Positions 10,814-23,987 are shown, counted from the stretch's first letter. The stretch: DNA of 64,000 nucleotides from Epiperipatus broadwayi (GCA_028023455.1 JAQFVV010012572.1:62001-126000); one strand, 5' to 3'. The notes: generated from the letters alone by a model not told the origin. Numbers and translations are program-made.

Positions 10814-13794
10814 TTGCCTATATAAAATTTCAAATGCTGGAGTTTAAAAGAAGTAGGTGGAAAAAAAAAATGGTAATTTGTTAAAAAAAATTAATGCAAT
10901 AAAAACATCACGAAAAAAGGATATTGAAAGTGAGGGGGCAGGAGGAGAAATTGATAGATGGATTAAAGAAAGGATAGTTATTAAAAGTAAATAAAACTGA
11001 TATACATAAAATTGGACAAACATTTTTGTGGAGCCTGCCTTAAACAGAATTGTAATAAATAATGATCATAGGAAAGAAACTTAATTAATTTCTCATCAGT
11101 AATTCAGCTTCATCTTTATGTTAAATGCCTTTATTTAACTGTCTTTATTCTGCATAATTTAAACTCTCATTCATCTAAAATTAAGCAAAAAACGTAACTA
11201 TTCACACCTTCACAATAATTTCACTTTTTTTTTCGCACTATTTAGTTTGCATTTAGTTTACTTAATTTTCATTCGTAAATGTTTTATATACTCATCATTT
11301 TATAGTGTATACAATTCTCTGTTTACTGTTTAGAAATATTGCTGATTTTTTTTATATACAAATAGTTAATTTTTTGTGATTTAATCCAATTTGAAGTGGT
11401 TCGTATTTTTGTTAGAATATTTTTAAAAAGAGTGAAAAGAATTATTTACTTTTGTTTGTAAAAATAAAATCTACTAACTATAAAAACTATTAGATTCGAA
11501 ATGTTAAAAACTTTATAAAGAAATATTAAACATTTTAATAAGATAAACAATTTTTTACTTTGCCAGAAGTTATGTTTCAAAAAAATACACTTCACTACAG
11601 ACTAATATATTGTTTATATAAACAGCAAAAATTCTATTCCATAAGCAGAAGCATTGCAAAATTAAATTCAAAATAAAATTGTTTTTATATCCACAAAAAA
11701 TCATTTGTCGATGTTTAAAAATAAAATAAATGGTTTTTTTTTAATTCGATATTTGTTTATTGTTAGTTCGATCAGTCCTTTAAATTATTATTAAACAATT
11801 TTCAAATTTTATTTACTTTCATAGTATTGATATAGCGGATTTATTAGGAGATAGAGTGGCAGATTCAAAATCAATTCTTGAATTGATTTCCGGTTAAGAA
11901 AAAATAAAACTTCCGTTTTTATCAATTGAATGGAACTATATGCTTGCCGTCATTATAATCTGCAGCAGCAGAAATGTTTTGTTTTTTTTTACTTAAAAAT
12001 AATCATTTTAAAAAAGAAGATAATGCCTGCCGTATTCAACGTTAAAAGTTTTTGTATTTATATGATCTTCATATGTGAATGGAGTTTGTTTGTTTTTAAA
12101 TATATATAATACTTCACTTTTAATTCTATCTTTTGTTGAGAGTCTATTCAAAGTGATTTTATGATATTCATTATCTGAAATACAATGTTATTGGAAAATC
12201 AGCATTAATACTAAATAAAACATGGTGATCATAATTTACTATGGCTTTTCTCAGAAAAAAATGCACGTTGATAATTATGAATCAGAAGAAGGTAATTACT
12301 ATAAATACTATTGTCAGATTATTAACACAGTTGGAAACATAATAAATCACATTAACCAAAGAATTAAATTTGAATGAAATGCTTTTTATAGAAATAACTT
12401 ACTATTAAAAGGAAATATTTTTGTATTAAACTTGAATGCAAAGTCAGTACATGGATAAGGGGTGCCTTAGTGCAAATTAAGTTCTAGTGTCCCAGTTCTA
12501 TGAAAAGAATTTGCACATTCTATACAATTCTGTTTAACAAAAGACATAGAAGCTATAAAAAATTTTAAAAAAAGCTATAATTATTTCCACTTTTATCTTT
12601 TTATTTAACTCCTGATTTTGGTGATGACAAACTAACTTTTAGAAATTTGATAAATAACGATTAGCTTTAACTTTTTTGGTTTGTGACTTTTACTTTCAAT
12701 CTGAATCCCTCGTGCATAACTTGTTTACATTTTCTATTAGGTTTTCAAATATTCATTCAATAATAGTCCATTTTCTCTGCTTCATGATTTTATTTTTATA
12801 AACTTATTATTTTACAAACTATACATTATTATACTCATGCTATTCTGTCTTTACCTAGGGATTAAGGATTTATATTATATTTAATTACTGAAGAAATTTT
12901 CATGCTTACATTATTTATATTAGATAATTTTTTAGAAGTCATTACCACATCTTGCACTTATTTTTGTTTAATGATAGGTTATATTAATATTTTTTTAAAA
13001 AATCAAACAATTGGTTTGTTCCACTAGAATAGGTAACAAATTTTTAGACTATTTCTCAATAGAATTACAATTTATTTAGAAGAGATTTCAAATGATGGTG
13101 TATGATTATTATAATGGACACCATGACATTAAATAATGTCATTTAGTGAAATGTATGAAATAATATTTTTTTTTAAAAGTTATGTTTTTTTTACTAATTC
13201 TGTTTTCCTTGGACTGTCATATATTTGGGCAATATTACATATCAATTACATAAAATCAGTTTTGCAATACTAGAATTAACCCAGAAACTCATATTTTAGA
13301 ACATGACATTTACCAATATCCTATACCAAACACAGTATACTTATATTTATAAAATGTGACTGATAAATATAAGTATCTACTTTACAATTGTTATTTAATA
13401 TATTGCAATATTAATGTAATCATTATGAGGCAATATTTTTAAATAATTTTATTTTTAAGTAAATTATTAATAATAATATGTCATTTTTTACATAAATTGG
13501 ATATATAAGTAAAAGTGATTGAAAAATCATATACATTTTATTAACCATCATGCAGTGATAGTGCTGGTCTGTTCAGTTTACCCAAATAATAGAGATTATA
13601 TGCAATATATTTTGAGCAAATGTCAGAAGACTAAGTAAAAAAGTAATCTTCTTACATTAAAAAAATATTTACAATAAGAATATGCTCCTAACAATAGAGT
13701 GATTCAGATATATACAGATTTTCATTTACATATAAATTTATTAATTACCATGCTAATAATGATATCTCCATTGATGAAATGTTTTTGTTCCTCT

Positions 13795-15180
13795 AATACC
13801 AACATGCCACATGATCACCATTTCATATGGTTACCCAAGCTGTTAAAACAGTGATAAACTTTCCATACAGTAGTGCTATCTAATAATAGGAGCTGTAGAA
13901 ATCAGTGGATCCAAACATTTTCCATAAAATCCTCTGTGCCTACTCATTCAATATTCCCAGACTAGTTTCGAGTTTGTGACTTTCATCAGTAAGGATCTTG
14001 GATCCAAGAGGACTGCACCTAGATTTTAGAATCTAATGCAATCCTACACCAGTCACCTTTTACCTTTTTAGTTAACTATAAAGCTATGAGTCTGAAATGA
14101 GAACAGAAAATGTTTTCAATCAAAGCTTATTCACTTGTATTTCATATAGATCTGAATCCATTTCAGTATCTATACATTTTTATGCATTTGGTTTTTTTAT
14201 TCATTATAGTCATTATTATCCTATGGGCAGAAGTAGTATTAAACCACTAAAGATTACATGATCACCATTCCCTATACTTACATGACCTGTTAAAACAGTG
14301 ACAAATTCTCCATATAGTAATGCCAACCAGTGCAAGCCATGGTAATCAATGGATCCAAAAACGTTTTTACATAAAATCCTTATCTAGTGCCTACTCAGCC
14401 AATATCCCCCAAATAGTTTCTACTTTGTGGCTTTCATCAGTGAGAAGTCCTGGATATGGGAGCACTGCACCTAGATCTTAGGATGTAATGCAACTCTCCA
14501 GCAACCACATTTTGTCTTTGTAATTAGTTAAAGCTATGAATCCAAAATGGAAACAGATGGAGGGTTACATTACATTTAAAATCTAGGTGGAGTGTTCTCA
14601 TATCCAAAGGTCCTCACTAATAATAGCCACAAGTTAGAAGCTAGTGTGGAGATATTGGATTAGTAGGCACTAGATAGAGATTTTATGCAAAAATCTTTCA
14701 GCATCCATTGATTACTATGGCTTGCATTTGGTGGAACTAATGTATGAAGAGTTAATCAATACTTTAATAGATTGTATAAACATAGTAAATTGTGATTGTA
14801 TAATGTTTAGTGGTTTAATATCATTAAAATGATGGTGATTGTGGTTATTAAAAAGCTTAAAGCACAAAAATGTATAGATACTAAATTAGGTTCACATATA
14901 ATGATGATACATATGAAGAAGCTTGAATTAAAAACATTATTTATTTTCATTTTGGACTCATAGGTTTATAATTACTGAAAAAGGTAAAAGATAACTGCAG
15001 TGCTCTTATATCCAAAGCTCCTCACTGATGAAAGCTACAAGCTAGAAACTAGTCTGGGGATATTGGATGAGTAAATACTAGATAAGGATTTAGCAAAAAC
15101 CTTCTTGCATTTATTGATTACTATGACCTGAACTTGATGGTCTACTGTATGGAGATTTTGACACTGATTTAATCCCCACA
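13795..15180. mobile_element. Outer family B foldback, split by a second foldback
   Basis: Left arm about 13795-14225 and right arm about 14835-15180. Inverted matches include CAGTATCTATACATTTTTAT / ATGTATAGATACTAAA, CTATGAGTCTGAAATGAGAA / CATTTTGGACTCATAGG, AGTCACCTTTTACCTTTTT / AAAAAGGTAAAAGATAACT and the family B core (TTTCCATACAGTAGTGC / CTACTGTATGGAGATTTT). The space between the arms is occupied by another family B copy (14235-14820). Confidence 0.75.
14235..14820. mobile_element. Inner family B foldback nested in the 13795-15180 copy
   Basis: It begins TATTAAACCACTAAAGATTA and ends with the complementary AATGTTTAGTGGTTTAATAT. The arms carry the family B core (TCCATATAGTAATGCCA / CTAATGTATGAAGAGTT, CTAGTGCCTACTCAGCCAAT / ATTGGATTAGTAGGCACTAG). 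Its position between the arms of an older copy shows a later insertion or internal duplication. A clean target duplication was not found. Confidence 0.7.
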
Positions 15181-15359
15181 TATGGCAAACTCTGCTTTAA
15201 TTAAATGCATTTGGTAGAAATAACTTACCACATATCTTTGGGGGGAAAGGGGTTTTAATACATATGTTTTGTCAATTCTTAATTATAGATATAAGACTTA
15301 AACACTTAACCAAAGAACAATACCAAGATTTCAAATGACTCAATAAAGTATAAATAAAT

Positions 15360-15625
15360 ATATATATATCAGGAGTATTAAGGAAAAGATAAGACATGAA
15401 ATATAGGAATTAGAAACAAACAGATATGGAGCCATTCCAGAAATGGATAATAAATGAACAGTTGAATTTTTAAATTAGATCAGATCACATGTGAAATAGA
15501 TGAATGAAATAAGAAAATTTGCTGATGTGATCTGAAAAAAACTATAAGTTGAAGAAAGTGAGTTAAACTTGAAGAATGAACAGTTTAAGTGATGATGATG
15601 ATGATGAATATGCTACATTTTAAAA
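15360..15625 (+). pseudogene. Possible second LINE 3'-end remnant
   Basis: A stretch with stop-riddled similarity in style to the 10140-10680 remnant (RSHVK, MNEIRKFADVI, KKL), ending in a (GATGAT)n run at 15593-15606 like the other one. Similarity is weak, so this call rests mainly on the shared 3' microsatellite and on the spacing. Confidence 0.25.
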
Positions 15626-16614
15626 ATATATTAAAAATAAAATGTTTGACTAATTAACTTAATATCTTTTAATTTATCCTAAAATTTATCCATATAAATA
15701 TATTATTAGATATTTTTTAAGCATTAATAGTTTATACAAGCACTTTAAAATGCTGGTTGAAGAAGATGTTAATAACAAACAATCAAAATGACTTAATCCA
15801 GGCTAAGAACTTTCAAGGTGTTATCCCTCATAATCATAACCAAAATAGTAATAGTTATTGTGATATTATTAAAAGGTAATATATGCAAATGTATATATAA
15901 ATTAATCAGCTTATCCATTTTCTGGAGATAGTGAAGCATGTGTCATATCTATTAATTGCATTATTGTCATTGTTGATAAAATATGCTTCTTTTATCTTCA
16001 TTTTTCAGTCATTAGTTTCAGTGCACACAATTTTGGGGATGAAGGATTTGAACCTATGACTGGGTTGCTTCTTGTGTTGAGGAATATTGAAATGTTGTCA
16101 TTGTTCTTTTATGCTCTCCTGTATGCATACATAATGAAAATTCTGTGAAATAAATATTTTGATTTGAATGAATATATATATATATATATAATGGGAGAGT
16201 ATCAAAATATTATATATATATATATATGTGTGTGTGTGTGCGTGTATGTGTAAAAACTATGAATGGCCATTATAAATATACTACATGTAAATTCCAAATA
16301 ATTTAGTGGTAAAAATAATAATATATATATTTTAATTAATTAGTAACACTTTTGATTACATAGTAACCACTATCAACTGTAAAGTAGTAGGAAGTGTAAT
16401 ATCACATGATTTTCCATGAGCTATGTATCTCAGTATTTTCTGCTTGTCTATTTATTATATTACTTTTGAATTTATTTATCAACATTGCTTTTTTAATTAT
16501 TTTTTTTTATGATTTCTTTGTTTCCATTAATATTTCTGTATCATTTACATTAAAAGTAAATTTTAAATTACAATATTTTTCATAGTCAAGGAATACTGAA
16601 GTGGTATTTAATAG

Positions 16615-16881
16615 ATTATTTGTAATTTTTTACCATATTATATAATAATTGATGTTCTTTTAATCTTTTTTCCAGAGCACATCTTGATTCCCTGATATAT
16701 GATTTTCTACAACACATATAATCTGATAAATAATATGTATTACTTCTTTGTATTTAAGTATAACACTCTTAGAATTATTAATTAGTCTATTTACATTTGG
16801 AGAAACATAAAATGAAATATTGTATTTATCTTTAAAAATATTTTTATTTAATTCAAATTGAATATTATCTACAAATGGCAT
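16615..16881 (-). pseudogene. Penelope-like element remnant: linker plus GIY-YIG endonuclease start
   Basis: Read on the minus strand from 16881, one frame gives FKDKYNISFYVSPNVNRLI, resembling the linker between the reverse transcriptase and endonuclease of Penelope-like elements. After a one-base frame change, the segment near 16640-16735 gives CCRKSYIRESRCALEKRLKE followed by H. This fits the GIY-YIG consensus Y-I-G-E-T-G-R-x-L-x-x-R-x-K-E-H with several substitutions, including loss of the second glycine (YIR for YIG). It is a dead fragment. It forms an inverted pair with the + copy at 16965-17317. Confidence 0.6.
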
Positions 16882-16964
16882 AGATGTCCATTTTTTTATT
16901 ATCTAATTTGTTTTATGATTATTCTTTTTATTATTAAGTCAATTTAACGTATGCAAAATTTGTT

Positions 16965-17317
16965 TTCTATCATATTCTATACTTAAAATGCAAATAAGTA
17001 ATATATCAGATTATATGTAGTTGTAAAAAACATATATCAGGGAATCAAGGTATGCTCTGGAAAAAAGAATAAAAGAACATCAATTATTACATAATAGGGT
17101 TAAAAACACTGTAACTAGTCAATTAAATATGACCTCAGTATCCTTCAATCATGAAAAATCTTGCAATTTTAAATTTACTTTTGATGTAAATGAAAAAAAA
17201 ATATTAATGGAAAAAAGAAATAGTAAAAAAAAAATTAAGGAGGCAAAATTGGTAAATAAATTCAAAGATAATATAATAAATAGACAAGCAGCAAATACTG
17301 AAATACACAGCTCATAG
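16965..17317 (+). pseudogene. Penelope-like GIY-YIG endonuclease remnant, opposite orientation
   Basis: From about 17028 the frame reads TYIRESRYALEKRIKEHQ, then LNMTSVSFNHEKSCNFKF, and further on ILMEKRNSKKKIKEAKLVNK and NIINRQA. The order (Y-I-G-E-T-G-R-x-L-x-x-R-I-K-E-H, a H-x-x-x-x-x-F/I-x-F block, E-x-x-x-x-x-R-K-I-K-E-A and N-I-N-R) is that of the C-terminal GIY-YIG nuclease domain of Penelope-like retroelements. In-frame stops precede the motif, the YIG glycine is replaced by Arg as in the minus copy, and the frame ends at 17317. The shared YIR substitution suggests that both fragments descend from one already altered copy or from one duplicated insertion. Confidence 0.6.
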
Positions 17318-17829
17318 AAAATCATGTGATATTAAACTTTCATATTACTTTGCAGTTGATATTGATTATTATATAATCGAAAGCACTATTAATTAATTCA
17401 CATATATATTTTACTATTTTTTTTCTAATAAATTATCTGTAACTTATATATAATGTATTTTTAGGTAGTAATAATAATACATCTAATTATCATGCAGTAT
17501 AATCTGGTCTGTTTTCAGTTCTAATCAGGCCTTAAACTCATTTCCAATTCAATAATCATTCAATTTTGGTCAGTAAATAGATATTATTATTCTTTATTAA
17601 AAAGTAAAAGAAGGATAAAATCTTGATCAAACTTACAAAGAGGACTTTGTTTTAATATGGCTAATTGAAGGTTGTTTTATGTTTATATATATAAAATAAT
17701 GAAATTCAAAGATTATCTATATAAACAACCAATAATATTTTTTTTTGATGTTGCCACAAAACTAACAATTACTAATTGATAGTTCTGAGTCTAAAGAAAT
17801 TTTTTTTATTAAACTGTAATAGCACTTTT

Positions 17830-19022
17830 GTCCTGAGTTTAAGATGGAGCTCTTACTGGAAAGTCATCCTCCTCACAGCTCTCACAGAATGGCTCTGAAA
17901 AGTTGGTTTTGCAACAGTGAAAGGTGCCTTTTATATTTATTTGGCCCTTTAAAGACCTTATTTTGCTGCTAATGCATTTTTTAATTCCCTAAGTCTGTTT
18001 TAGTGTATTTTTAACACAATTCCCCTATGTCTATCTTATGCTTTATCAGCATTTAACTACCTCATTTCTATCCCTGTTTGGCAAGTGGTTCAACTGTTTC
18101 ATGGACCATAAAAGGTGTTATTCCTTCTTAGATTCTTAAATATTTCTCCTATTCCAATTTCCCTGTCATTCAGAATTTGTTTATAAAGTTTTTGTGTGTC
18201 TGGGGTAACTAACCTTCTAAAATTCCACTCAATTTTCACATTACTCAATTAAAATTATTAATAACAAGTTTTCCAGTGTTTTGGTTTTTTTTTTTGCTTT
18301 TACATCAATATACTTAATTTTTCCATTTCAAAATTGTTTTCTTCATATTACTTTTCATTCTTGCAAACAGTTTAAAGATGGCTACTGCCCCTAGTGGGAA
18401 AAATGTGCAGAGTCCTAAACTGCATTAACTAAAACCTTCAAAATTACCCAAATTTTATACAAATCATATTTCAAACAAAACTTAATTAGAAACATCATCA
18501 CCAAAGTATTTATTTCAAAATCTCCATCTCCTAGCCCTCTGGATTTTCCTCTCTTTCCGGCTGTGGTTTGCTCTATCAAAGGTAAAAATCAAATTAAAAA
18601 GAACAACATGACCAATCATAATGTCACTCTAAGTACAATGAGGAAAACTAAAATTACTCATCTACAAAGGACAAAAATCAACCTGTTGCATCTAAGCACA
18701 ACTCAGAAATCTCATTCATCCCTGAAACCTCTAAAGATAACATGTAGAAATTCCTCAAAAGTTAATATCACATATGGATCCTTCTATCAATCTACCAGGG
18801 TAACCAAGTCTATCAACATTGCTCCTTACCAAAGACTCTTCTTTGCCTGAACTACACACTCTTTCCATAACCCCTTTTCATTTCATATGTATTCCTTTCC
18901 CATTCACCATATTGTACTTGAATTTCATTTTACCATGTAATGATCTCTTTGTAAACCTTTTTTAACTATTGTATGTTTGTCTTTTTGATGAATTAAAGCT
19001 TTCATCACTAAGAAAAAAAAGA
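17830..19022 (+). mobile_element. Retroposed-looking sequence with polyadenylation signal and A-rich tail
   Basis: Block of noticeably higher GC than its surroundings, ending in ATTAAA (18986), CTTTCATCACTAAG and an A-rich tail from about 19011. Around 18378 an ATG opens a short frame (MATAPSGKNVQSPK) soon hit by stops, and another frame gives a Ser/Pro-rich then Lys-rich stretch up to 18850. This could be the 3' part of a LINE or a processed pseudogene; the source is not recognised. The left edge is uncertain and no clear target duplication was confirmed. Confidence 0.35.
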
Positions 19023-20781
19023 AAGAGATTTAGTCTCAGTACTGTCAATTAATAATTGATAATTTTCTGGCAACTTCAAAGATAAAAAGTAATTTCTAAC
19101 TCTTTGCATGGATATAATTTTTTAATTTCCATTGTTTATATCATATTAAAATCCATAAAAATATTTAATTCAACATATGTAAAGAATTTTCTCATTCACA
19201 TGGATAAAACAAGCCAATACAATTAATTTGCTTATTAGTAATTTCTCGGCAGTAACCAGCATAAAATGATCCTATCTTATACTAGCATGTCAAAGCTATA
19301 TAAAACATATATAAAGATATATATTTGAACAATCATAAATACCAAATCATTTAACTTATTAAAAACAACACCTCAACATTCAAGTTCACATTTTCTAGCA
19401 AAAAGCTATTAAATATTTGAGTTAATTCATATTCTTAAGTTAAAAACTATTCAAGCTAAAATTTGTTGAAAGTTAATTTCAGGTTTGATCATTAATTTAT
19501 CAATTAAAATCTTTATAAGATGCTTTCAAAATATTAAGAATGTTCTATATATTAACCTGTAAATTAGCATCACAATCCTCCATTTATTCTAAATCTACAA
19601 GTCAAAATGTTTTGTCAAATGTAAATTACATTTTAATATTTTCTTTTTGTTATTGTTGGAATAAGAACATATTTCTTGTTTAACATTAATTCTTATTCTC
19701 ATGCTTTAATTTATTCTAGTGGATAAAAACTTTTTATTCCATTATCTAGAAGCTTTATAGCAAAAAATAAACTTCAGAGAATAATCAAATAACTGAAAAC
19801 ATTGTTATAAACCTTGACCAATTTAATAAAACCAAAATATAAATAGCAATTTTGTTTTAAATTTTTTTTTTCATTTACCTGACAACATAAACCTTGTTAG
19901 TTCTTTAAAGTACTTAACTTCAAATAAATTCTTTCCTATTTCAAACCCAAACCTGTTTAATTATCAAATGTTTTAACATTTGCTTATTCATTAACAAAAT
20001 TCTTAAAAGTTCTTCTACTGCAAAATGAAAGAATAGAAGAATTCTTAGAATCACGTGAACAGTTTTATGGGTGTATATGTTTCTAAATAAATCCTAACAG
20101 CTTTGAAATTCCCACATCGCAAGGATATTTTCAAATTTCCAAGTAGCTCATCAGAAACATCATATTTACCATTTTTACATATTAAACACTTTTCTTAAAT
20201 TCATTAAGCTTGATATTTTTGTCCAAATTTAAACAAATAAATAAGCTACCTTTATTATTAAACTCTGTCATCTCAATTCTTGTATTATTATTCAAAAAAA
20301 TAATTAAAATATTTTGTTCTGATCTAAATATTATCATTATCATATATAAAAATATAATTAGCTATGAAGTTATAAAATTACGAATTCGTTTTTCAAGTAT
20401 ATGTGTGAATGTGCATGTATATTAAAATTTAATTAATTTTTTATTCAATAGCAAGTTTCATATATAAAATGGCAAATCAAAATTAAAATCGTGCATATTT
20501 GAAGATATTAAAGAGAATATAAAAAACAAAAAATATATAAGATTAACGATGATAATTTTATATTTCTAATTTGTGATTTTTTTTTTAATTTTGAATTTTT
20601 TTAATTTCATATGTGTTTTTGTTACATTCTTTTAGGTAAGATTAATATATAAAAAACAATTTGAGATAGTAATGTGATAATAAAAGTTTATTTAAATTTT
20701 TAGACTTAGTAAAAATAAAATTTTAAATAGATTTTTACAGCAGTGATTTATTTAAAATTTGATTTGATGCTATATATAATC

Positions 20782-20974
20782 AAAGTAATTTTTGAATTAA
20801 ACCACCTGTTATTTTTGCTTACTACCCAACATTTCGATGTAGCATCCGCCATTGTATGTTAACCTTGACAATAGCAGACTAGATTAAATTAACCTTGACA
20901 ATGGTGGATGCTACTTCGTCAAACGTTGGGTAGTTAGCAAAAATAAATATGATTTAACCCAAAAACTACTTTCT
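20782..20974. mobile_element. Palindromic MITE, about 190 bp
   Basis: Strong inverted repeat. Left CAAAGTAATTTTTGAATTAA, then TTTTTGCTTACTACCCAACA and GTAGCATCCGCCATTGT; right ACAATGGTGGATGCTAC, ACGTTGGGTAGTTAGCAAAA and TTTAACCCAAAAACTACTTT. A short direct repeat TTAACCTTGACAAT occurs twice near the centre (20860 and 20890). No coding potential. It is GC-richer than the flanks, and no target duplication was confirmed. Confidence 0.8.
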
Positions 20975-22800
20975 TTATATCATACAACGGTGAAAACATT
21001 ATATATATATGTAATGATATTATAATTCGATGTTTGTATTTTTTCAAATCAATATAAGTAATATTATAATTGAATACAGTAATTAACAGATAGGCAGCAT
21101 ACGTTAAGTTCACGGAGTTGTGGGAAGGTTAGCCTTTCAAAGTGTTAGTTGACGAAGACTAAGCGCTCCTAAGTGGATAAAAATTTTATAATTATACTTT
21201 ACATATATCTAGTTATTGTATTTATAAATATTCAATTATAAGATTATATATATATATATATGCATCACTTATTGTTAGTTGTTTTTTAAAAATCACATTT
21301 TACACATTAGATAAATTTATTCTTACCAAACTTCTCTATCTCTTTTTCCACTTTTGAATATTTATTAGAATTCCTCTTCTTAAAATTGTCTAATAATTTA
21401 TTTATTTTTAAATCATTCTTCAGCTTTATCCATGTATTTTTGTAATACTTTTTACTTCAAAATTCATGCTTAAAACAATTTCTCTTTCTCAATATGTTTT
21501 TAATAAATAGTTTTTTTTATTTACTCTTTTTTAACTTCTCAGCATTTTTAAACTTAATCTTCCAACTTATTTCTTTCATTCTCTTCCAACTTCTCACTTT
21601 AATAGACTTCAGTATTTCCTTTTTTTTATAATTGTATTCTAACAATGATTTAAGCTTTAATATTATTCTTATAAAAAAATTTATCTGCCTAAAACTTAGA
21701 CTGAAAATGGGATAGATTTTTTATATTAAGGATATAAAACTTATTACTGTTTTTATTAATCTGTTTCAATATATTATTTTTATTATTATAAAACAAAAAA
21801 CTATATTACATTTATTAACTTGGACCATTTGTATATGATCTTTAAAAGATCGTTGTCTGCTTAATCCAAACAAAAACTAAACTCTTGTGGTATTGAAAGC
21901 TTTTTTCTCTTTAAAACATTAGACAAGAATATGCTTAAAAAAATATGTAATCATAAATATTTTAAAAAATTATCTTTTTTAAATTTTTCTCAATGCTTCT
22001 AATGTAAAAAAAAAATGAAAAAGTATTGAATATTGCTGTTAAATAAAGATTAATCATTACTTGAAAATTGTTAAAGAGAAAGTACAAATAATAAAATATA
22101 GAACTTAAGTTACAGCGTTGTTTGTATTATTAATTGAAACTAGTCATTTAATCACCATTAATAAGCTCAACTCGTTTAGAAGATCTTATCAGAATCAAGA
22201 ATCCAGTAGAAATTAAAATTCACTGTACTATTTCAGCTATTAAAGCAAACTATATCTACAAAAAGACAAATTACTACTGGTGATATTCAAATGATAATAT
22301 TGATAGGAGTATTTTATTGCCTAATTATTATTTGCCTTTTAACAGAGAAATTAGCATATACATAATCAATATTAAGACCAGAATATTAAAAAAAATTATA
22401 TTTTTAACTTGCATAACTTTCAATAAAAGGTATCTTTAGCAAATATGTCTTTTAGGCCAATATAAAAAGCTCTGGAAAACCCATTCCAAATATAGTATTT
22501 TGCAGTATGAACAAATCAAGTCTAATTACTCTGCATCAGAAAAAAATGTATACAAAAAAACCTTAAAATGTGGTATTAACTACTTTAAACTTTTGCTTAA
22601 ATTATATTTTTTTATACTATAAGATATGTTTTCTCATATATAATATCTTGTAGGATCGATTTAACTGCCAAATTTAATTTTTCAGTCATTCAGCAAGATA
22701 GCTAATAAAATTAAAATAATGCATTTTTGTTTTAACTATTTGAAAAAACAGATTATTTACATTGTCTTATTTTATTTCTTTTTAATTTAAATATTTGCAG

Positions 22801-22890
22801 CTTAAAAGATATTACTTTGGAAAGCAATTCATACAGAGTTGTCAGTCTAAAGTGGATTCTGAAAATGATTGCCAATTGTCAACAATGTAA
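22801..22890 (+). CDS. Doubtful alternative terminal exon of the channel gene
   Basis: An AATATTTGCAG acceptor is followed by a 29-codon frame (LKRYYFGKQFIQSCQSKV, then DSENDCQLSTM) that is in the same phase (0) as the donor at 4849 and ends in a stop. If used, it would truncate the channel before the cysteine-rich thumb. It does not resemble the family sequence expected there, whereas the exon at 23775 does, and it has no good donor to join that exon. It may be a chance frame. Confidence 0.15.
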   Translation, partial: LKRYYFGKQFIQSCQSKVDSENDCQLSTM

Positions 22891-23454
22891 AATATTAATG
22901 TTGAATTATAGTAGCTTACTACTTAAGACCATTTTTAGATGTTGCTTTTAAATAATATAACTGAATTGTATAATATATTGAATCAGTATTATTTTTATTA
23001 TTATTAGATTTTGTCAGTTCGACTTCTGGAATTTCTGTAAATAACATTTCTCCAGAATCATCTAGAATCTGTTATTATGATGAGGGAATTTTTCTCATCA
23101 CTTCTGACCTGCCATTGCTGTTTTTGAGCATTATGCACTTTTATAAAAAAAAAAAATAATTTACCTCATAATGTGAACAAATAATATAATTGTACTTTGG
23201 AAATTTAATTATTCAGCCAAAAGTCTGAGTTTAATCTGAGACAATTCCACTTATTTATTTATTTTTATTCGTAAAACCACAATTCAAAAATATCATTATT
23301 TCTTCCATTTGTTTTGTTTCAGGATCCAAGGAATCATTTCAATTCCATTCATTCGAATATTTAAATATTTCGGTTTTCATGTGTTTTGATATTCTGGTTC
23401 ATAAGGAAAATAGAAAATATCGATTGGGTCTATAAATAGGTTATCTATATATAC

Positions 23455-23600
23455 TATATCTTGTATTGTGGAGGGAAGTATTCATTTATTATTTAACACT
23501 CTCAAAAGACGCATGCACAATTAGCTTGAAAGGCTGATCTTTGAATGTAAAACTTTAGTTTATAATTAATAATGTATAAAATGACATATATTAGTTAGTA
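23455..23600 (+). repeat. Family C half copy
   Basis: GGGAAGTATTCATTTATTAT, AACACTC and TTAGCTTGAAAGGCTGATCT TTGAATGTAA match the right arm of the foldback at 26810-27320. The left arm is missing. Confidence 0.65.
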
Positions 23601-23774
23601 TTATGATTTAATTTTAAATGCTGGTTTGATTTCGTTTTATTCTTCTGTACTTAAATATGATTGCTTCTGATATATTAGATTTTTTAACTTAGTTTTATTT
23701 TTATTGTAGTTATTATTATTATAGTTGTTGTTTAGTCATTCTTTTGTACTTAAAATGTTTTGTGTATTACCTAG

Positions 23775-23922
23775 AATATTTATATGAAACATCCTCATGG
23801 AAAATGTGATCCAAATAGTAAATTGCTGTACTTTAAAAATTACACCATGGCAGGTTGTATAACGGAGTGCAAACTTAAATACATTAGAAATGTCTGCAAA
23901 TGTCGAACTTTATATTTACCAG
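23775..23922 (+). CDS. DEG/ENaC sodium channel subunit, exon 2 seen (cysteine-rich thumb start)
   Basis: Encodes 49 codons plus one base (residues 51-99 of the visible protein), acceptor CTAG and donor GTAAGA, phase 0 in and 1 out. Joined to the previous exon it reads ...KYEQ-NIYMKHPHGKC, which matches the family's E-x-x-x-x-L-P-x-P-Y-G-x-C entry to the disulfide-rich thumb. Five cysteines follow the family spacing: HGKCD, AGCITEC and VCKC. The last group precedes RTLYLPG, the usual x-C-x-C-x-x-x-x-x-P-G. A sequon NYT is at residue 72. In this family these disulfides stabilise the extracellular thumb that couples ligand or proton sensing to the pore. Confidence 0.93.
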
Positions 23923-23987
23923 GTAAGATTTAAAATTAGTTATTTGTTTAAAATATAATTATTTTTTACATAAACAATTTATAAGTT

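Larger units (their letters stand above)
4850..23774 (+). other. Intron A (18.9 kb), repeat-filled
   Basis: Large phase 0 intron with a GTAAGT donor and a CTAG acceptor. Besides the elements listed separately, 4850-6280, 10816-13780, 15650-16580, 19030-20780 and 20980-22790 were read and show only AT-rich sequence with poly-A/T tracts, a (TAA)n run and a G13 run at 6094-6106. No further channel exon was found with certainty; a doubtful alternative exon is listed at 22801. Confidence 0.8.

Noticed and set aside
16201-16250. Z-DNA-forming or regulatory TG/TA tract
   Set aside because: Short mixed TA/TG microsatellite; nothing ties it to a promoter.
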